Shown in pieces: positions 27,311 to 36,061 of a DNA stretch of 64,000 nucleotides. Below the pieces are notes generated by a model. That model worked only from the letters and a program-made list of their open reading frames with translations, was not told the origin of the DNA and did no database searches. The stretch is from Pseudomonas quebecensis (GTDB lineage Bacteria; Pseudomonadota; Gammaproteobacteria; Pseudomonadales; Pseudomonadaceae), in assembly GCF_026410085.1 (NCBI RefSeq), contig NZ_CP112866.1, positions 4,339,001-4,403,000 on the forward strand, read 5' to 3'. The position numbers and the translations under genes were made by a program. Position 1 is the first letter of the stretch. Each line of letters opens with the position of its first letter.

Positions 27311-28541
27311 ATTGCATTTCAAGTCAGTGTTCTGTGCCAGTGGCGCTTTTTCAAACACCACTTCAGGCCCGGCGACAAACTCCCAGAACGGCTCGAAATC
27401 CTGGAGCGCCGCGCGATCCACTGTGGGAGGGGGCTTGCCCCCGATAGCGGTGGATCGCTCGTCTGATAAATGACTGTCACACCGTCATCGGGGGCAAGCC
27501 CCCTCCCACATTGGAATTGCATTTCAAGTCAGTGTTCTGTGCCGGTGGCGCTTATTCGAACACCACTTCAGGCCCGGCGACAAACTCCCGGAACGGCTCG
27601 AAATCCTGGAACGCCGCGCAATCCACTGTGGGAGGGGGCTTGCCCCCGATAGCGGTGGATCGCTCGTCTGATAAATGACTGTCACACCGTCATCGGGGGC
27701 AAGCCCCCTCCCACATTGGGATTGCATTTCAAGTCAGTGTTCTGTGCCGGTGGCGCTTTTTCGAACACCACTTCAGGCCCGGCGACAAACTCCCCGGAAC
27801 GGCTCGAAATCCTGGAACGCCGCGCGATCCACTGTGGGAGGGGGCTTGCCCCCGATAGCGGTGGATCGCTCGTCTGATAAATGACTGTCACACCGTCATC
27901 GGGGGCAAGCCCCCTCCCACATTGGGATTGCATTTCAAGTCAGTGTTCTGTGCCGGTGGCGCTTTTTCGAACACCACTTCAGGCCCGGCGACAAACTCCC
28001 GGAACGGCTCGAAATCCTGGAGCGCCGCGCGATCCACTGTGGGAGGGGGCTTGCCCCCGATAGCGGTGGATCGCTCGTCTGATAAACGACTGTCACACCG
28101 TCATCGGGGGCAAGCCCCCTCCCACATTGGGATTGCATTTCAAGTCAGTGTTCTGTGCCGGTGGCGCTTTTTCGAACACCACTTCAGGCCCGGCGACAAA
28201 CTCCCGGAGCGGCTCGAAATCCTGGAACGCCGCGCGATCCACTGTGGGAGGGGGCTTGCCCCCGATAGCGGTGGATCGCTCGTCTGATAAATGACTGTCA
28301 CACCGTCATCGGGGGCAAGCCCCCTCCCACATTGGGATTGCATTTCAAGTCAGTGTTCTGTGCCGGTGGCGCTTTTTCGAACACCACTTCAGGCCCGGCG
28401 ACAAACTCCCAGAACGGCTCGAAATCCTGGAACGCTGCGCAATCCACTGTGGGAGGGGGCTTGCCCCCGATAGCGGTGGATCGCTCGTCTGATAAACGAC
28501 TGTCACACCGTCATCGGGGGCAAGCCCCCTCTCACATTGGA
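27311..28541. repeat. Tandem array: six 205-206 bp units, each a phoD fragment plus a REPIN
   Basis: Six head-to-tail units start at 27311, 27516, 27721, 27927, 28132 and 28337, and a 16-bp start of a seventh (28542) runs into the phoD stop codon. Each unit has a 16-bp lead (ATTGCATTTCAAGTCA), about 100 bp matching the 3' part of the neighbouring phoD-like gene with a 51-bp internal deletion, and a 91-bp REPIN (27422-27512, 27627-27717, 27833-27923, 28038-28128, 28243-28333, 28448-28538). Units differ only at scattered bases; unit 3 has one extra C (TCCCCGG). No gene is seen here, and the small repeated frames of 60-70 codons lack ribosome-binding sites. Confidence 0.95.
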
Positions 28542-28554
28542 ATTGCATTTCAAG

Positions 28555-30096
28555 TCAGGTGGGTTGCAACTTCTGTTCGAATACCGAGACTCCATCCAAG
28601 TCGCGCAGGATCACCGTCAACTCCCCCGTCTGGCCATCGATATTCACCTCGCCAAAAAACTGAAACCCTGCAAACGGCGAGGTGTTCTGCGCCGGTGGCG
28701 CTTTTTCGAACACCACTTCAGGCCCAAACGTTTTATCCAGCGGATTGGGCCCGAAGCTGCCGGCGTTCAACGGCCCGGCGACGAACTCCCAGAACGGTTC
28801 AAAATCCTGGAACGCGGCGCGATCGGGATGGTAGTGGTGCGCGGCGCAGTAGTGCACATCGGCTGTCAGCCACACATGGTTACGCACCTGCTGTGCGCGC
28901 AGAAAACCCAGTAACTCAGCGATTTCCAGCTCGCGCCCCTGGGCCGGGCCTGGATCATTGTTGGCAATGGCCTCCCAGCGCGGCACGCCGGGGCTGACTT
29001 CGCCGTCGGGCACGCCCAGGCCGATAGGCATGTCGGCGGCGATGACTTTCCATTGCGCCGTTGAACCCTTGAGTTCGCCCTTGAGCCAGTCCAATTGTTC
29101 ACGACCGAGAAACGGTTTGGCCGCCCCCAGGTTGTCATCATTCGGGCCACGGTAGCTGCGCATGTCGAGCACAAATACATCCAGCAGCGGGCCATAACTG
29201 AGCTTGCGATAGATGCGCCCGCCGCCGTCGGCGCTTTGGCGGCGCATCGGCGAATACTCCAGCCAGGCCTGGCGTGCACGGCCTACGAGCGTGTTGATAT
29301 CGCGGGTCTGGTAGCGCTCGTCCAACTGCTTGCTCGACGACCAGTTGTTGATTACCTCGTGGTCGTCCCACTGCCAGATCTGCGGCACCTCGGCGTTGAA
29401 ACGGCGCACGTTTTCATCCATGAGGTTGTAGCGATAGTTGCCGCGGTATTCGTCCAGGGTTTCGGCGACTTTGCTCTTGGCTTGGGTGGTGATATTGCGC
29501 CAGATGCGCCCGCTTTCGGTCGCCAGTTGTGCCGGCACCGGGCCGTCGGCGTAGATGGTGTCGCCGCTGTGGATAAAGAAGTCCGGCAGACGCAGGCGCA
29601 TGGCTTCGTAGATGCGCATGCCGCCGATATCCGGGTTGATGCCGAAGCCCTGGCCGACGGTGTCGCCGCTCCACACGAAGCGAATATCGCGGCGCTGTTG
29701 CGGCACGCTGCGCAGATGGCCGAACCACGGTTCGCTGGCAACGCCGCTCTGGGCGTCTTCGAAGTGCACACGGTAGAAAATCGCCTGGTCGGCGGGCAAC
29801 CCGGTGAGTTCGACGCGGGCGGTGAAGTCCGTGCGGCTGTCGGCCAGCGGCGAGACGAAACGGCGCGGGTTGCTGAACACACTGCGGGTGTCCCATTCCA
29901 CCACCATCCGCGCCGGGCGGTCGCTGCGGCTCCAGATCATCGCGCGGTCGCCCAGCAGATCGCCGGACTGCACGCCATCGGTGAGTTGCGGCCGGTCCTT
30001 GACCGACGCAATCACCGCCGGCGCCAGGCCCGGCAGTAACAGACCGGCGCCGACGGCTTGCATCACGCGGCGACGGCCCAGATCGAAGTGGCTCAT
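28555..30096 (-). CDS. PhoD-family alkaline phosphatase/phosphodiesterase, Tat-exported
   Basis: This 513-aa metallophosphoesterase of the PhoD family should release phosphate from phosphoesters in the periplasm. The N-terminus carries a twin-arginine signal (LGRRRVMQAVGAGLLL; cleavage near residue 29). The PhoD N-terminal domain (DRPQLTDGVQSGDLL..) precedes catalytic motifs FVWSGDTVGQG, FFIHSGDTIYADGP, WDDHEVINNW and, near the end, WLTADVHYCAAHHYHPDRA. ATG 30096 starts the Tat signal; a longer frame to 30186 crosses into a REP. The gene's 3' end is the source of the adjacent repeat array. No Pho box was identified upstream. Confidence 0.9.
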   Translation of the reverse strand: MSHFDLGRRRVMQAVGAGLLLPGLAPAVIASVKDRPQLTDGVQSGDLLGDRAMIWSRSDRPARMVVEWDTRSVFSNPRRFVSPLADSRTDFTARVELTGLPADQAIFYRVHFEDAQSGVASEPWFGHLRSVPQQRRDIRFVWSGDTVGQGFGINPDIGGMRIYEAMRLRLPDFFIHSGDTIYADGPVPAQLATESGRIWRNITTQAKSKVAETLDEYRGNYRYNLMDENVRRFNAEVPQIWQWDDHEVINNWSSSKQLDERYQTRDINTLVGRARQAWLEYSPMRRQSADGGGRIYRKLSYGPLLDVFVLDMRSYRGPNDDNLGAAKPFLGREQLDWLKGELKGSTAQWKVIAADMPIGLGVPDGEVSPGVPRWEAIANNDPGPAQGRELEIAELLGFLRAQQVRNHVWLTADVHYCAAHHYHPDRAAFQDFEPFWEFVAGPLNAGSFGPNPLDKTFGPEVVFEKAPPAQNTSPFAGFQFFGEVNIDGQTGELTVILRDLDGVSVFEQKLQPT

Positions 30097-30187
30097 GCAG
30101 GTGCCCTCTTGAGTCTCAAAAGAGGCACTTAACCATACGGGAATGAAGCGGATATGACACTCACCCTGCGCTGAGCCGAGATCCAAA

Positions 30188-30213
30188 TGTGGAGGGGCTT
30201 GCCCCCTTCCACA
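30188..30213. repeat. Single REP-type palindrome between phoD and fruA
   Basis: TGTGGAGGGGCTTGCCCCCTTCCACA is a near-perfect palindrome of the window's REP family with small differences. It lies 24 bp from the fruA stop codon and may act as the fru operon 3' hairpin. Confidence 0.75.
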
Positions 30214-30236
30214 TGTTCAGGCCCTGCCGGACCGTG

Positions 30237-31955
30237 TCAGGCGTTGGCCGGCGCGACGCTCAGCTCCACCACTTCCGCCCGCTTGATCAGCGCATACACC
30301 ACCCCGGTCAGCAGGCTGCCCGCAACGATCGCCAGCAGATACAGCAACGCATGGTTGATCGCATTCGGGATCACCAGCACAAACAAACCACCGTGGGGCG
30401 CAGCCAGTACGCAGCCGAAGTACATCGACAGCGCGCCGGTCAACGCACCGCCGGCGATGCTCGCCGGGATCACGCGCAGCGGGTCCTTGGCGGCGAAAGG
30501 GATCGCACCTTCGGAGATAAAGCACATACCGAGGATCATCGCGGCCTTGCCGGCTTCGCGTTCGGTCTGGGCGAATTTGCGCCGCGCCAGCAGCGTGGCG
30601 ATGCCCATGCCGATGGGCGGCACCATGCCGGCGGCCATGGTCGCGGCCATCGGCGCGCCGCTATGGGCGGCCAGCAGGCCGACCGAAAATGCATACGCAG
30701 CCTTGTTGATCGGCCCCCCCAGGTCCACGCACATCATGCCGCCCAGCAGAATGCCCAGCAGCACGGCATTGGTGGTGCCCATGGTGCTGAGGAACTCAGT
30801 CAGGCCGCTGAGCATGCGCGCCACCGGCGGGCCCACCAGGTAGATCATCGCCAGGCCGGTGAACAGGCTCGCCAGCAACGGGATGATCAGAATCGGCTTG
30901 AGGGCTTCCATGCTCTGCGGCAGGCGCACCACGCGCGTGACCCCTTTGACGCAGTAACCGGCCAGGAAACCGGCAAAAATGCCGCCGATAAAGCCCGCGC
31001 CCAAAGTACCGGCGAGCAGGCCGCCAATCATGCCCGGCGCGATCCCCGGACGGTCGGCAATCGAATAGGCGATATAACCGGCCAGCAGCGGCACCATCAA
31101 GGTAAACGCGCTGTTGCCGACGGTTTTCAACGCCGCCGCCAGGGTGCCTTCCTGTTCGAACGCATGGATGCCGAACGCAAACGACAGGGCGATCAGCAAG
31201 CCGCCCGCCACCACCATCGGCAACATGAACGACACACCAGTAAGCAGGTGCTTATAGACCCCGGTTTTTTCCGGCTTGGCTACCGCTGCACCGGCCGCGC
31301 TCTCCACCGTGCCTTCGGCCAGGGCTTTGTTCAGGGTCGCTTCCGATTGTTTGAGGGCAATACCGGTGCCGCAACGGTAAATCTTCTTGCCGGCAAAGCG
31401 TTCGGTGGCCACTTCGATATCCGCCGCCAGCAGCACTACGTCGGCCTTGGCAATGGCTTCGGCGCTCAGCGGCGTACGCGCGCCCACCGAGCCCTGGGTC
31501 TCGACCTGCAAATCGTAACCCAGGCGCTTGGCCGTCTGCTGCAAGGCTTCGGCGGCCATAAAGGTATGGGCCACGCCGGTCGGGCACGCGGTGATGGCGA
31601 CGATGCGCGGGGCGTTTTTCGCCGCCACGGGTGCCTGGCTGGCGACATACACCTGGGCCTCTTCAGCGCCGCGACGCAACACCGCCTCCACATCCGCCAA
31701 CGCCTGGGCCGGTGTGCTCTGGAACACGCGCTTGCCGACGAAGCGCTGCATATCCACCGGCGTGCTGCTGACCAGCAACACCCACTCGGCGGCGGCCAGG
31801 GTCGCTTCGGATAACGCACGCTCGGGGTGTTGCACATCCACTACTTCGACACTGGTGCTCCAGCCCTGGCGTTGCGCGGCGGCGTCCAGCAAGCGGGCGC
31901 ACAGCACACTGGTGACCATGCCGTTGGGGCAGGCAGTAACAATGGCTAACTTCAT
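30237..31955 (-). CDS. fruA: PTS fructose-specific EIIB'BC component FruA
   Basis: This 572-aa membrane permease takes up fructose and phosphorylates it to fructose 1-phosphate. A degenerate IIB' domain (1-100, VTACPNGMVTS) is followed by the active IIB (about 117-215, phospho-Cys in ITACPTGVAHTFMA), then a IIC domain (about 235-565) with about nine helices and the motif GAIPFAAKDP. It is the last gene of fruB-fruK-fruA; the gap from fruK is 11 bp. Phosphate flows from FruB. Confidence 0.95.
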   Translation of the reverse strand: MKLAIVTACPNGMVTSVLCARLLDAAAQRQGWSTSVEVVDVQHPERALSEATLAAAEWVLLVSSTPVDMQRFVGKRVFQSTPAQALADVEAVLRRGAEEAQVYVASQAPVAAKNAPRIVAITACPTGVAHTFMAAEALQQTAKRLGYDLQVETQGSVGARTPLSAEAIAKADVVLLAADIEVATERFAGKKIYRCGTGIALKQSEATLNKALAEGTVESAAGAAVAKPEKTGVYKHLLTGVSFMLPMVVAGGLLIALSFAFGIHAFEQEGTLAAALKTVGNSAFTLMVPLLAGYIAYSIADRPGIAPGMIGGLLAGTLGAGFIGGIFAGFLAGYCVKGVTRVVRLPQSMEALKPILIIPLLASLFTGLAMIYLVGPPVARMLSGLTEFLSTMGTTNAVLLGILLGGMMCVDLGGPINKAAYAFSVGLLAAHSGAPMAATMAAGMVPPIGMGIATLLARRKFAQTEREAGKAAMILGMCFISEGAIPFAAKDPLRVIPASIAGGALTGALSMYFGCVLAAPHGGLFVLVIPNAINHALLYLLAIVAGSLLTGVVYALIKRAEVVELSVAPANA

Positions 31956-31966
31956 GACTAACCCTC

Positions 31967-32908
31967 TTATTGTTCTGTGAGCGGGCGTACATCGACGCCG
32001 CTTTGCAGATGCGCCAACTGCGCGTCATCGCTGATGCCGAAACCGATCTGCGTCACGGCCATCGCGGCAATCGCCGTGGCGCGACGCAGGGTCTGCTCGG
32101 GCGCCTCGTCACTGAGCAGACCGTGCAACATGCCGGCCAGCAACGAGTCGCCGGCGCCCACGGTGCTGGCCACGCTGACCTTGGGTGGCGTGGCATGCAG
32201 CGCCACCGTCGGGCTGAACCAGTTCACACCGTCGGCGCCATGGGACACCACTACATGCTCCACGCCCTGAGCGTGCAGGCGCTGCGCGGCCTGGCGTTGC
32301 TGTTCGAGGGAGCCAGTCGAGCAGTCGAGGGCATCGGCCAGTTCTTCGGTGTTCGGTTTGACCAACCACGGTCCGGCGCGCAGGCCGGCACGCAGCGCCT
32401 CGCCGCTGGTGTCCAGGGCGACTTTCAAACCGAGGCCCTTCAACTGCACCAACACATCGTGCAACCACTGCGCACTGACGCCACGCGGCAAGCTGCCGGC
32501 GACCACCACCGCATCGTGAACGGGAGCGATCAGAGTGAGCTGGTTGAGTAAGGCCTGTTGCGCCTGCTCGCTCACCAGCGGCCCCGGTGCATTGATGTCG
32601 GTGACGCGACCGTCCTGCTCGGCGATCTTGATATTGCTGCGGGTTTCCCCCGGCACGCGGATAAACGCGTCGGCAAAACCACGACGGGCGATCAGCGCTT
32701 CAAAGGCCTGCGGGTTATCCGCACCGAGAAAACCGCCCACGGTCAGCTGATGCCCCAGGTCGGCCAGTACCTGCGCCACATTCACGCCCTTGCCGGCAGC
32801 GTGGGTCAGCAGGGTTTCGCTGCGGTTGACTTCACCCGGTTCCAGGCGGGCCAGGCGCACCGTGAGATCCAACGCCGGGTTCAGCGTCAGGGTCAGAATC
32901 CTTGCCAT
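31967..32908 (-). CDS. fruK: 1-phosphofructokinase FruK
   Basis: This 313-aa PfkB-family sugar kinase makes fructose 1,6-bisphosphate from fructose 1-phosphate. It begins with MARILTLTLNPALDLTV; the glycine-rich signature AAGKGVNVAQVLADLG is near residue 38 and the catalytic STVGAGDSLLAGML is near 249. Its ATG follows the fruB TAA without a gap, so translation is coupled. Fructose 1-phosphate, its substrate, is the known effector of Cra in Pseudomonas. Confidence 0.95.
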   Translation of the reverse strand: MARILTLTLNPALDLTVRLARLEPGEVNRSETLLTHAAGKGVNVAQVLADLGHQLTVGGFLGADNPQAFEALIARRGFADAFIRVPGETRSNIKIAEQDGRVTDINAPGPLVSEQAQQALLNQLTLIAPVHDAVVVAGSLPRGVSAQWLHDVLVQLKGLGLKVALDTSGEALRAGLRAGPWLVKPNTEELADALDCSTGSLEQQRQAAQRLHAQGVEHVVVSHGADGVNWFSPTVALHATPPKVSVASTVGAGDSLLAGMLHGLLSDEAPEQTLRRATAIAAMAVTQIGFGISDDAQLAHLQSGVDVRPLTEQ

Positions 32909-35767
32909 TTACACCGCCTCCACGAGGGCTCGCACATCGGCGGGGGAACCTGCCGCCAGTGCTTGTTGTGCCAGGCGCTGGGCCTGGCTCAGACTGAATT
33001 CGCGCACACGCGCCTTCACTTCGGGAATGCTGCGCGCCGACACGCTCAGCTCGTCCACCCCCAGGCCCACCAGCACCGGCACCGCCAACGGGTCCGCCGC
33101 CAGTTCGCCGCACACGCCAACCCATTTGCCATGGGCATGGGCGGCGCGCACGGTGATATCGATCAATTGCAACACCGCCGGGTGCAAGCCATCGGCCTGG
33201 GCCGACAAGGTCGGGTGGCCACGGTCGATGGCCAGGGTGTATTGGGTCAGGTCGTTGGTGCCGACACTGAAAAAGTCCACTTCCTTGGCCAGCACCGGCG
33301 CCAGCAAGGCCGCCGACGGCACTTCGATCATGATCCCCAGTTGCAGGTCGGCCACCGGGATTTCCAGGCGCAGGCGCTCGGTCATATCACGGGCGGCGCG
33401 CCACTCGTCGACGCTGCCGACCATGGGAAACATGATGCGCAGCGGGCGGTTGTCCGCCGAGCGCAACAGCGCGCGCAATTGCGCTTCCATGATCTGCGGG
33501 CGCTGCAAGGTCAGGCGGATGCCGCGCACACCCAGGAAAGGGTTTTCTTCCTCGGCAATCGGCCAGTAAGGCAAGGGCTTGTCGCCGCCCACATCAAGGG
33601 TGCGCACCACCAGTGGGCGTCCGCCGAGGCCGTCGAGCACGCGGCGGTATTCGGCCTCCTGGGTGGCTTCATCCGGGGCTTGCGGATGGGCCATGAAAAT
33701 CAGCTCGGTGCGCAACAGGCCGATGCCTTCGGCGCCCTGCTCCACCGCAGCAGCAACGCCGGCGCTCTCGCCGATGTTGGCGAACACTTCCACCGCATGC
33801 CCGTCACGGGTCAGCGCCGGTTCGTGGCGCTGGGCCGAGGCCGCCTGCAAGCGTTGTTCACGGGTATCGCGCTCGACGGTGGCGCGTTGCAGGGTGGCTG
33901 TGTCGGGGTCCACATGCAGGCGCCCGCGCTGGCCATCCAGCAGCAGCGGCGTACCGGCGGCAAGCAGCAGCACCGCCGAGCCGGCGCCGACCAGCGCGGG
34001 GATGCCGAGCGCGCGGGCGACGATGGCGCTGTGGGCCGTGGCGCCGCCGCGAGCGGTGAGGATACCGGCGACGCGGGCCGGGTCCAGGCGCGCCACGTCG
34101 GAGGGGCCGACCTCGTCCATTACCAGGATGTAAGGTTCGTTCGGTTCCTGCGCGGTTTCGACGCCGCACAGTTGCGCCAGCACTCGGCGGCCGACATCGC
34201 GCAGGTCGGCGGCACGCTCGGCGAGCAGCGCATCCTGCAACGATTCCTGCTGTTTGGCGGCGGCCTCAATTACGCTCATCCACGCGGCTTCGGCGCTTTC
34301 GCCTTGCTTGAGGCGCGTGTCGACTTCGTCGGTGAGTTCCGGGTCGTCGAGCATTTCCTGGTGGGTGATGAAAATCTCGCGGATCGCCTTGGACGGGCTG
34401 CGCTCGATCAGGCCGTGGATATCACCACGCACGTCGGCAAGGGCGGCCTGCAGACGCTGACGCTCAATCGCGCACGACTCGCCGCGCAACGGGTAGTCGA
34501 ACACCTGCTGGGCCTGGACATGGGCCGGGCCGATAGCAATTCCCGGCGCAGCGGCGATCGCCTGGAGCTGGCTGCCTGACGCTGGCGCGCTGATCACCGG
34601 TTCTATGTCCACGGTTGCGGGTTGCGCGCTGACGGTCGGCAGCGGCTCGATCGCCTCACCGAGCCCCTCTTCTACCGCCGCCAACAGTGCCGGCAACGCA
34701 TCACCAGCAATGCCGGGTTCGGCGACAAACTCCAACACCTGACCGCGGCGAGCGCCGAGGCTGAGCAGCTTGCTCAGGCTCTTGACCGACACCGCGGTGG
34801 CCGGGCCGTCGATGACGCGCACGCGGATATCGCCGTCAAAACTTTTGGCCAACTGCGCGAGGATCTTCGCCGGCCGCGCATGCAGGCCGTGGGCGTTGGC
34901 CAGGGTGATGCGCGCGCTCGGCCAGTCCGCCGGCAGTTCGCCGCCCAGTACTTCAAGCACCGCGCGACTGCTGGTGGCGCGGCCCAGTTCCTGGCCACGG
35001 CCTTCGATCAGCAGCGCACACAAACGCTCAAGCAGGGCCTGGTGCGCTTCGCCCAGGCTGGCCAGGCAAAACAGGCCGTTGAGCGGCTGGCCAAGGTAAC
35101 GCATGGGTTTGTCCGGGGTGACGAACGCCAGGCCCGGACGTTTGACGGTTTGCTCGCTGTGCAGCCACCACAGGCCATCGCCCAATGGCAGTGCATCGAC
35201 CTGTTGCAATACGGCGGCGAAGCCGTTGCTGACGCAATCGGCCTGGCGCAGCAGGCGTGCCCCTCTCCAGACCAGCTCTTCGAAATCATCGGCGGACACG
35301 CCCAGGCTGATCATCTGCGCATCCAGCGCCAGCTCCTGCGGTGCACCCTGCAGCAATTTCAGCAGAGCTTGCGCGGAGGCGGCGCGACGCAGCGCCTCAC
35401 CCAGGTCGGTCTCGCCGAGGGCGCGGGTGAGCAGTTGCAGCAGGCGCAGGTGTTCGTCGGACTGGGCGGCGATGCCGATGGCCAGGTACACGACCTGGCC
35501 GTCGCCCCAGTCGACCCCTTCGGGGAACTGCAGCAGGCGCACGCCGGTAGAGAACACCTGATCGCGGGTTTCGGGGGTGCCGTGGGGGATCGCAATACCT
35601 TGGCCGAGAAACGTCGAGCCCTGGGCTTCACGGGCTTGCAGGCCGCTTAAATAGCCTTCGGCGACCAGGCCGTCGGCCACCAGTGTGTCAGCGAGCAGGT
35701 GCAAGGCAGCAGATTTATCCACAGCCACCTGGCCCATGGATATCTGCTCTACAGTGAGCTCAAGCAT
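32909..35767 (-). CDS. fruB: PTS fructose multiphosphoryl protein FruB (EIIA-HPr-EI)
   Basis: This 952-aa soluble fusion relays phosphate from PEP to FruA. EIIA-Fru occupies about 1-145 (active His in GIAIPHGTPE near 62), HPr about 280-370 (His in NAHGLHARPAK), and EI about 400-952 (active His in RGGATAHSAIVARALG near 595; C-terminal PEP-binding motifs GTNDLTQYTLAIDRGHP and GVCGELAADP). The fusion is the only sugar PTS of most pseudomonads. AGGAGAACGGC precedes ATG 35767, and a hairpin just upstream would mask part of it. Confidence 0.96.
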   Translation of the reverse strand: MLELTVEQISMGQVAVDKSAALHLLADTLVADGLVAEGYLSGLQAREAQGSTFLGQGIAIPHGTPETRDQVFSTGVRLLQFPEGVDWGDGQVVYLAIGIAAQSDEHLRLLQLLTRALGETDLGEALRRAASAQALLKLLQGAPQELALDAQMISLGVSADDFEELVWRGARLLRQADCVSNGFAAVLQQVDALPLGDGLWWLHSEQTVKRPGLAFVTPDKPMRYLGQPLNGLFCLASLGEAHQALLERLCALLIEGRGQELGRATSSRAVLEVLGGELPADWPSARITLANAHGLHARPAKILAQLAKSFDGDIRVRVIDGPATAVSVKSLSKLLSLGARRGQVLEFVAEPGIAGDALPALLAAVEEGLGEAIEPLPTVSAQPATVDIEPVISAPASGSQLQAIAAAPGIAIGPAHVQAQQVFDYPLRGESCAIERQRLQAALADVRGDIHGLIERSPSKAIREIFITHQEMLDDPELTDEVDTRLKQGESAEAAWMSVIEAAAKQQESLQDALLAERAADLRDVGRRVLAQLCGVETAQEPNEPYILVMDEVGPSDVARLDPARVAGILTARGGATAHSAIVARALGIPALVGAGSAVLLLAAGTPLLLDGQRGRLHVDPDTATLQRATVERDTREQRLQAASAQRHEPALTRDGHAVEVFANIGESAGVAAAVEQGAEGIGLLRTELIFMAHPQAPDEATQEAEYRRVLDGLGGRPLVVRTLDVGGDKPLPYWPIAEEENPFLGVRGIRLTLQRPQIMEAQLRALLRSADNRPLRIMFPMVGSVDEWRAARDMTERLRLEIPVADLQLGIMIEVPSAALLAPVLAKEVDFFSVGTNDLTQYTLAIDRGHPTLSAQADGLHPAVLQLIDITVRAAHAHGKWVGVCGELAADPLAVPVLVGLGVDELSVSARSIPEVKARVREFSLSQAQRLAQQALAAGSPADVRALVEAV

Positions 35768-35775
35768 GCCGTTCT

Positions 35776-35802
35776 CCTAGTGAGTGCGCTGGGCGCACTA
35801 GG
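35776..35802 (-). promoter_or_regulatory. Leader hairpin overlapping the fruB ribosome-binding site
   Basis: On the fruB mRNA, CCTAG-TGCGC pairs with GCGCA-(CTCA bulge)-CTAGG, and the final CTAGG runs into the Shine-Dalgarno AGGAG. Folding would hide the ribosome-binding site. Confidence 0.45.
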
Positions 35803-35842
35803 TATTGTTTTGAATAAAACAGTGTAGGGGTGTTTGAAAATC

Positions 35843-35860
35843 ACTGACTGAGCGGTCAGT
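35843..35860. promoter_or_regulatory. Inverted repeat in the fruB-cra intergenic region
   Basis: ACTGAC (35843-35848) and GTCAGT (35855-35860) flank 6 bp. It lies between the Cra box and fruB and may be an additional operator; the binding protein is unknown. Confidence 0.3.
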
Positions 35861-35904
35861 TGGCAGGAGCCGCTCGGTCGCGAACGTCGTAAAAATACGC
35901 TGGC

Positions 35905-35916
35905 TGAAACGTTTAA
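35905..35916. promoter_or_regulatory. Cra (FruR) operator
   Basis: TGAAACGTTTAA is the exact complement of TTAAACGTTTCA, the Cra operator known from the P. putida fru promoter. It lies 138 bp before fruB and 146 bp before cra, placed to control the operon and possibly cra itself. Confidence 0.85.
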
Positions 35917-36061
35917 TCTAGAATTTAAGGCAGATTACGCGTTAATTGTGCATCCTTGAAGGACCACTCGGCGATTGAGCTGGGACATTGGTCGTGCGCC
36001 GGAATCGGTTACGATTGGACAAAATGTCGGGGCGAGCTCCAAAAAACAAGGAAATCCCGGT

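Noticed and set aside
27311..28541. CRISPR-like appearance of a regular repeat array
   Set aside because: The whole 205-bp unit repeats, with no variable spacers, and no cas genes are near.
27319..28548. Repeated small open frames of 60-70 codons, on both strands of the tandem array
   Set aside because: They run through REPIN arms, recur only because the DNA is repeated, and have no ribosome-binding sites or family features.
32558..34579. 673-codon plus-strand frame opposite fruK/fruB
   Set aside because: Composition (His, Gln, Arg, Gly rich) and lack of any domain mark it as a shadow of the PTS gene.
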